Positions 4,609-5,296 of a DNA stretch of 5,296 nucleotides are shown piece after piece. The translations under genes were made by a program, and so were the position numbers. Within the stretch, counting starts at the first letter, position 1. Each line of letters starts with the position of its first letter. Source of the stretch: a bacterium (lineage in GTDB: Bacteria; UBA9089; UBA9088; JAGUXG01); contig JAGUXG010000143.1 in NCBI GenBank assembly GCA_020061965.1, positions 1-5,296 of the forward strand. The letters run 5' to 3'. Under the pieces are notes generated by a model that was not told the origin of the DNA, ran no database searches, and saw nothing but the letters and a program-made list of their open reading frames with translations.

Positions 4609-5156
4609 GTAAGTGCCTTTTTGACCACCTCTTCCAAATCTTTTGAACCAACTATAGATATTGCCTTTTTCACAGCAGTCTCTGCTTCCTTCCTTTTATA
4701 CCCTAATGAGATGAGGGCAGAGATTGCCTCTTCAGAAACACTTGTATCTTTTACCACAACCAACCTTCCAGAAAGCTCCAGAATAAGCCTTTCTGCTGTC
4801 TTTTTTCCAATCCCTTTTACAGAATAGAGGGAATTTACATCCTGCTGGGCAATATTCTTTTTAAGTTCCTCTGGAGGTTTTTCAGAAAGGATCCGCAGAG
4901 CTATCTTTGGTCCAATTCCTGGAATAGTTATAAGCTCTAAAAACAGCTCCCTCTCCTCACAAGTAGCAAATCCAAACAGCCTGATATTATCCTGACTGAC
5001 TATGAGAGAGGTGAATATAAAAGCATCTTGGCCTTCCTTTCCTAAAATTCGGTAGGTATTAAGAGAGATGATAAGACCCCATCCTATCCCTCCTGTCTCA
5101 ATAACAATGTAGGTTGGCGACTTTGAGATAAGCTTTCCCCTTAAAAAATCAATCAT
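4602..5156 (-). CDS. ruvA: Holliday junction branch migration complex subunit RuvA
   Basis: RuvA tetramers bind four-way junctions and load the RuvB motor for branch migration in recombinational repair. The 184-residue protein begins with the family-typical MIDFLRGKL, which is why I use the ATG at 5156 rather than a TTG 13 codons upstream that sits in the -35 box. Domain I is the OB fold (1-63, ending in RLFGF). Domain II has two helix-hairpin-helix motifs, ITIPGIGPKIALRIL (76-90) and YSVKGIGKKTAERLI (111-125). Domain III (140-184) is the RuvB-contacting three-helix bundle. In the acidic pin the position equivalent to E. coli Glu55 appears to be Gln55, while Asp56 is kept. No ruvB or recognisable ruvC is in view, so the usual ruvCAB cluster is broken downstream. 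There is no Shine-Dalgarno. Confidence 0.96.
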   Translation of the reverse strand: MIDFLRGKLISKSPTYIVIETGGIGWGLIISLNTYRILGKEGQDAFIFTSLIVSQDNIRLFGFATCEERELFLELITIPGIGPKIALRILSEKPPEELKKNIAQQDVNSLYSVKGIGKKTAERLILELSGRLVVVKDTSVSEEAISALISLGYKRKEAETAVKKAISIVGSKDLEEVVKKALTL

Positions 5157-5166
5157 AATAAAGCCA

Positions 5167-5195
5167 ATGATACCAGAATTTCTTACTAAAATCAA
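5167..5195 (-). promoter_or_regulatory. Candidate ruvA promoter with a very short leader
   Basis: On the minus strand TTGATT (5190-5195), a 17-nt spacer and TATCAT (5167-5172, 5 of 6) lie 10 nt before the ruvA ATG, predicting a leader of only about 3-4 nt. The absence of a Shine-Dalgarno agrees with this. The layout repeats that of the proteasome-like gene. Confidence 0.45.
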
Positions 5196-5296
5196 TCTTT
5201 TTGTCGAAAGGCATCCCCTGAAATAGTAGCTTGTAGTAATTTTGAGACTAAAAAGAGCCTTTTGGTCACCCTATAAGCTGTCCATTCTGCACTCAT
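5192..5296 (-). CDS. Open reading frame cut by the window edge, unidentified
   Basis: A frame open from the window edge ends at a TGA (5192-5194), 35 nt before ruvA, and gives 34 residues (MSAEWTAYRVTKRLF at the edge, ending SGDAFRQKD). An ATG happens to be the first codon at the edge, so this may be a tiny ORF or the C-terminus of a longer gene continuing outside. The basic, partly helical sequence does not look like the end of RuvC or YebC, the usual ruvA neighbours. With only 34 codons, an open frame could be chance. Confidence 0.25.
   Translation of the reverse strand: MSAEWTAYRVTKRLFLVSKLLQATISGDAFRQKD

Noticed and set aside
4537..4827. Plus-strand 96-codon frame over the ruvA 3' part.
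   Set aside because: It is antisense to a clear ruvA, has no recognisable domain, and crosses the repeat element.
5157..5195. Longer ruvA from a TTG at 5195 (13 extra residues).
   Set aside because: RuvA proteins begin with the MIxFLxG-type strand found at the ATG at 5156. The TTG has no Shine-Dalgarno and coincides with the proposed -35 box.

Overview
The window is an AT-rich bacterial segment in which every gene I can support lies on the minus strand, so it reads from right to left. It has no rRNA, tRNA, CRISPR array or intact transposon. The gene types (RuvA, thymidylate kinase, a fused chelatase ATPase, a RelE-type toxin pair and a proteasome-fold protein), with roomy intergenic gaps holding short dispersed repeats, suggest a chromosomal piece of an uncultivated bacterium. 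I cannot assign a phylum, and nothing here points to phototrophy.

Layout in transcription order. (1) 5296-5192: an open frame cut by the window edge, of uncertain status. (2) 5156-4602: ruvA, the Holliday-junction recognition subunit of RuvAB. (3) 4601-4327: a 275-bp gap with an AT-rich direct repeat, MITE-like element B, a near-perfect palindrome and a strong promoter placed almost on top of the next start codon. (4) 4326-3550: a divergent proteasome-fold (Ntn-hydrolase-like) protein, the most interesting gene here. (5) 3550-2945: tmk, overlapping the previous gene by one base (TAATG), so the two are very likely co-transcribed. (6) 2944-2720: a 225-bp gap with a 22-bp perfect palindrome that covers the tmk stop codon, and element A, related to element B. 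(7) 2719-749: a fused AAA+ plus von Willebrand A chelatase subunit of BchD/ChlD type, with an intact ATPase site and a 7-bp tandem repeat in its linker. (8) 677-112: an antitoxin-toxin pair with a 4-nt overlap, its own promoter and a strong Shine-Dalgarno. The last 111 bases hold no gene I can support.

The genes do not form one pathway. ruvA and tmk are housekeeping DNA-metabolism genes. The proteasome-like protein shares the tmk transcript. The chelatase subunit probably works with a large CobN/BchH-type subunit encoded elsewhere. The toxin pair is a self-contained accessory module. Three candidate promoters share the -35 hexamer TTGATT. Two of them (for ruvA and the proteasome-like gene) place transcription starts at or within a few bases of the ATG and lack a Shine-Dalgarno, suggesting leaderless mRNAs. 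I saw no classical intrinsic terminator (GC-rich hairpin followed by a T run).
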